DNA of 6,922 bases. Source: an uncultured Lachnospiraceae bacterium. Its GTDB lineage: Bacteria; Bacillota; Clostridia; Lachnospirales; Lachnospiraceae. Where the stretch lies: NCBI GenBank assembly GCA_902797475.1, contig CADBTG010000200.1:1-6922 (forward strand). The letters are read 5' to 3'. The translations under genes were made by a program, and so were the position numbers. Under the pieces are notes generated by a model. That model searched no databases. It was given only the letters and a program-made list of their open reading frames with translations, and was not told the DNA's origin. Shown here piece after piece: positions 6,461 through 6,922 of this stretch (its first letter is position 1; the number at the start of each line of letters is the position of its first letter).

Positions 6461-6488
6461 TTCTTTAGTTTGGATACCGGAGGCAGTT

Positions 6489-6922
6489 ATGGGCAGAATT
6501 GTTACACTCGGAGAGATCATGCTTCGTCTTTCGACACCGGGATATGAGCGGTTCATGCAGGCGGAGAGCTTTGATGTATGCTATGGGGGAGGAGAAGCCA
6601 ATGTGGCTGTTTCACTGGCGGGATTCGGGCACGATGCCTCCTTTGTCACCAAGCTTCCGGCCAATGAAATCGGCGATGCGGCCGTTTCGGCACTCAGAAG
6701 ATACGGCGTTGACACGTCGGACATCGTACGCGGCGGAGACCGTGTCGGAATCTATTTCCTCGAGACCGGCGCATCGGTAAGACCGTCCAAGGTTGTTTAT
6801 GACCGCGCGCATTCCGCAATTGCGGAAGCCGTTCCGTCCGATTTTGATTTCGAGAAGATCTTCGAAGGCGCGGAGTGGTTTCATTTTACAGGAATTACGC
6901 CTGCCATCAGCGACAATGCCGC
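6489..6922 (+). CDS. kdgK: 2-keto-3-deoxygluconate kinase, PfkB family (3' truncated)
   Basis: The frame opens at ATG 6489, 5 nt after GGAGG (6479-6483), and runs off the window after 144 codons; a full protein would be about 310-340 residues. The visible part is the N-terminal substrate-binding half of a ribokinase/PfkB-type sugar kinase: VTLGEIMLRLSTPGYERF at residues 5-22, the Gly-rich CYGGGEANVAVSLAGFG (33-49), TKLPANEIGDAA, RRYGVDTSDIVRGGDRVGIYFLE, and PSKVVYDRAHSAIAEA. This set is characteristic of KdgK, which phosphorylates 2-keto-3-deoxygluconate to KDPG for aldol cleavage. The catalytic DTxGAGD region is outside the window, so activity cannot be checked. The divergent uxaC, which acts earlier in the same hexuronate pathway, supports the substrate assignment over fructokinase or a general sugar kinase. 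A KDPG aldolase gene may follow downstream, as is common, but is not seen. Confidence 0.9.
   Translation, partial: MGRIVTLGEIMLRLSTPGYERFMQAESFDVCYGGGEANVAVSLAGFGHDASFVTKLPANEIGDAAVSALRRYGVDTSDIVRGGDRVGIYFLETGASVRPSKVVYDRAHSAIAEAVPSDFDFEKIFEGAEWFHFTGITPAISDNA

Overview
The window reads as bacterial chromosome from a Firmicute, probably a gut- or rumen-type Clostridia/Lachnospiraceae relative. The grounds are strong AGGAGG ribosome sites before every complete gene, sigma-A type promoters, a long two-domain FtsX-family exporter, separate pyrB and pyrI genes, and hexuronate catabolism genes. Base composition looks near 50% GC by eye. Taxonomy is inference only. All six genes are recognisable, and coding density is high with short gaps.

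Left part (1-3406, + strand): the end of an ABC exporter operon. It holds the C-terminal half of an FtsX/MacB-type permease cut by the window edge, then two MacB/LolD-type ATPases. The genes are tightly packed (9-nt gap, then an 8-nt overlap). The second ATPase carries a charged N-terminal extension of about 94 residues and a C-terminal segment resembling an AbrB/SpoVT swapped-hairpin domain. A strong, apparently bidirectional terminator (3411-3455) closes the operon and also serves the converging pyrBI genes.

Middle part (3471-4848, - strand): pyrB and pyrI, the catalytic and regulatory chains of aspartate carbamoyltransferase (pyrimidine synthesis). The pyrI ribosome site overlaps the pyrB stop codon. 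Only 40 nt separate pyrB from uxaC, and most of that space is the tail of an intrinsic terminator. pyrBI must therefore be read from a promoter inside the 3' end of uxaC or by read-through, which makes the terminator a candidate attenuator.

Right part (4889-6922): uxaC (uronate isomerase, - strand) and the start of a kdgK-like 2-keto-3-deoxygluconate kinase (+ strand, cut by the window end) are transcribed divergently from a 190-bp intergenic region. Each has a well-formed promoter with 17-bp spacing and an extended -10. The two promoters share a 12-bp core (10 of 12 identical), and the uxaC -10 lies inside a perfect GGTAT-N-ATACC palindrome, a plausible operator for a GntR-type hexuronate regulator. 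UxaC and KdgK act at separate steps of the pathway that takes galacturonate/glucuronate (for example from pectin) to 2-keto-3-deoxy-6-phosphogluconate.

I see no RNA gene, CRISPR array, insertion sequence or clear novel system. The points most worth a second look are the AbrB-like fusion on the ABC ATPase, the uxaC terminator/pyrBI leader arrangement, and the shared divergent promoter/operator.
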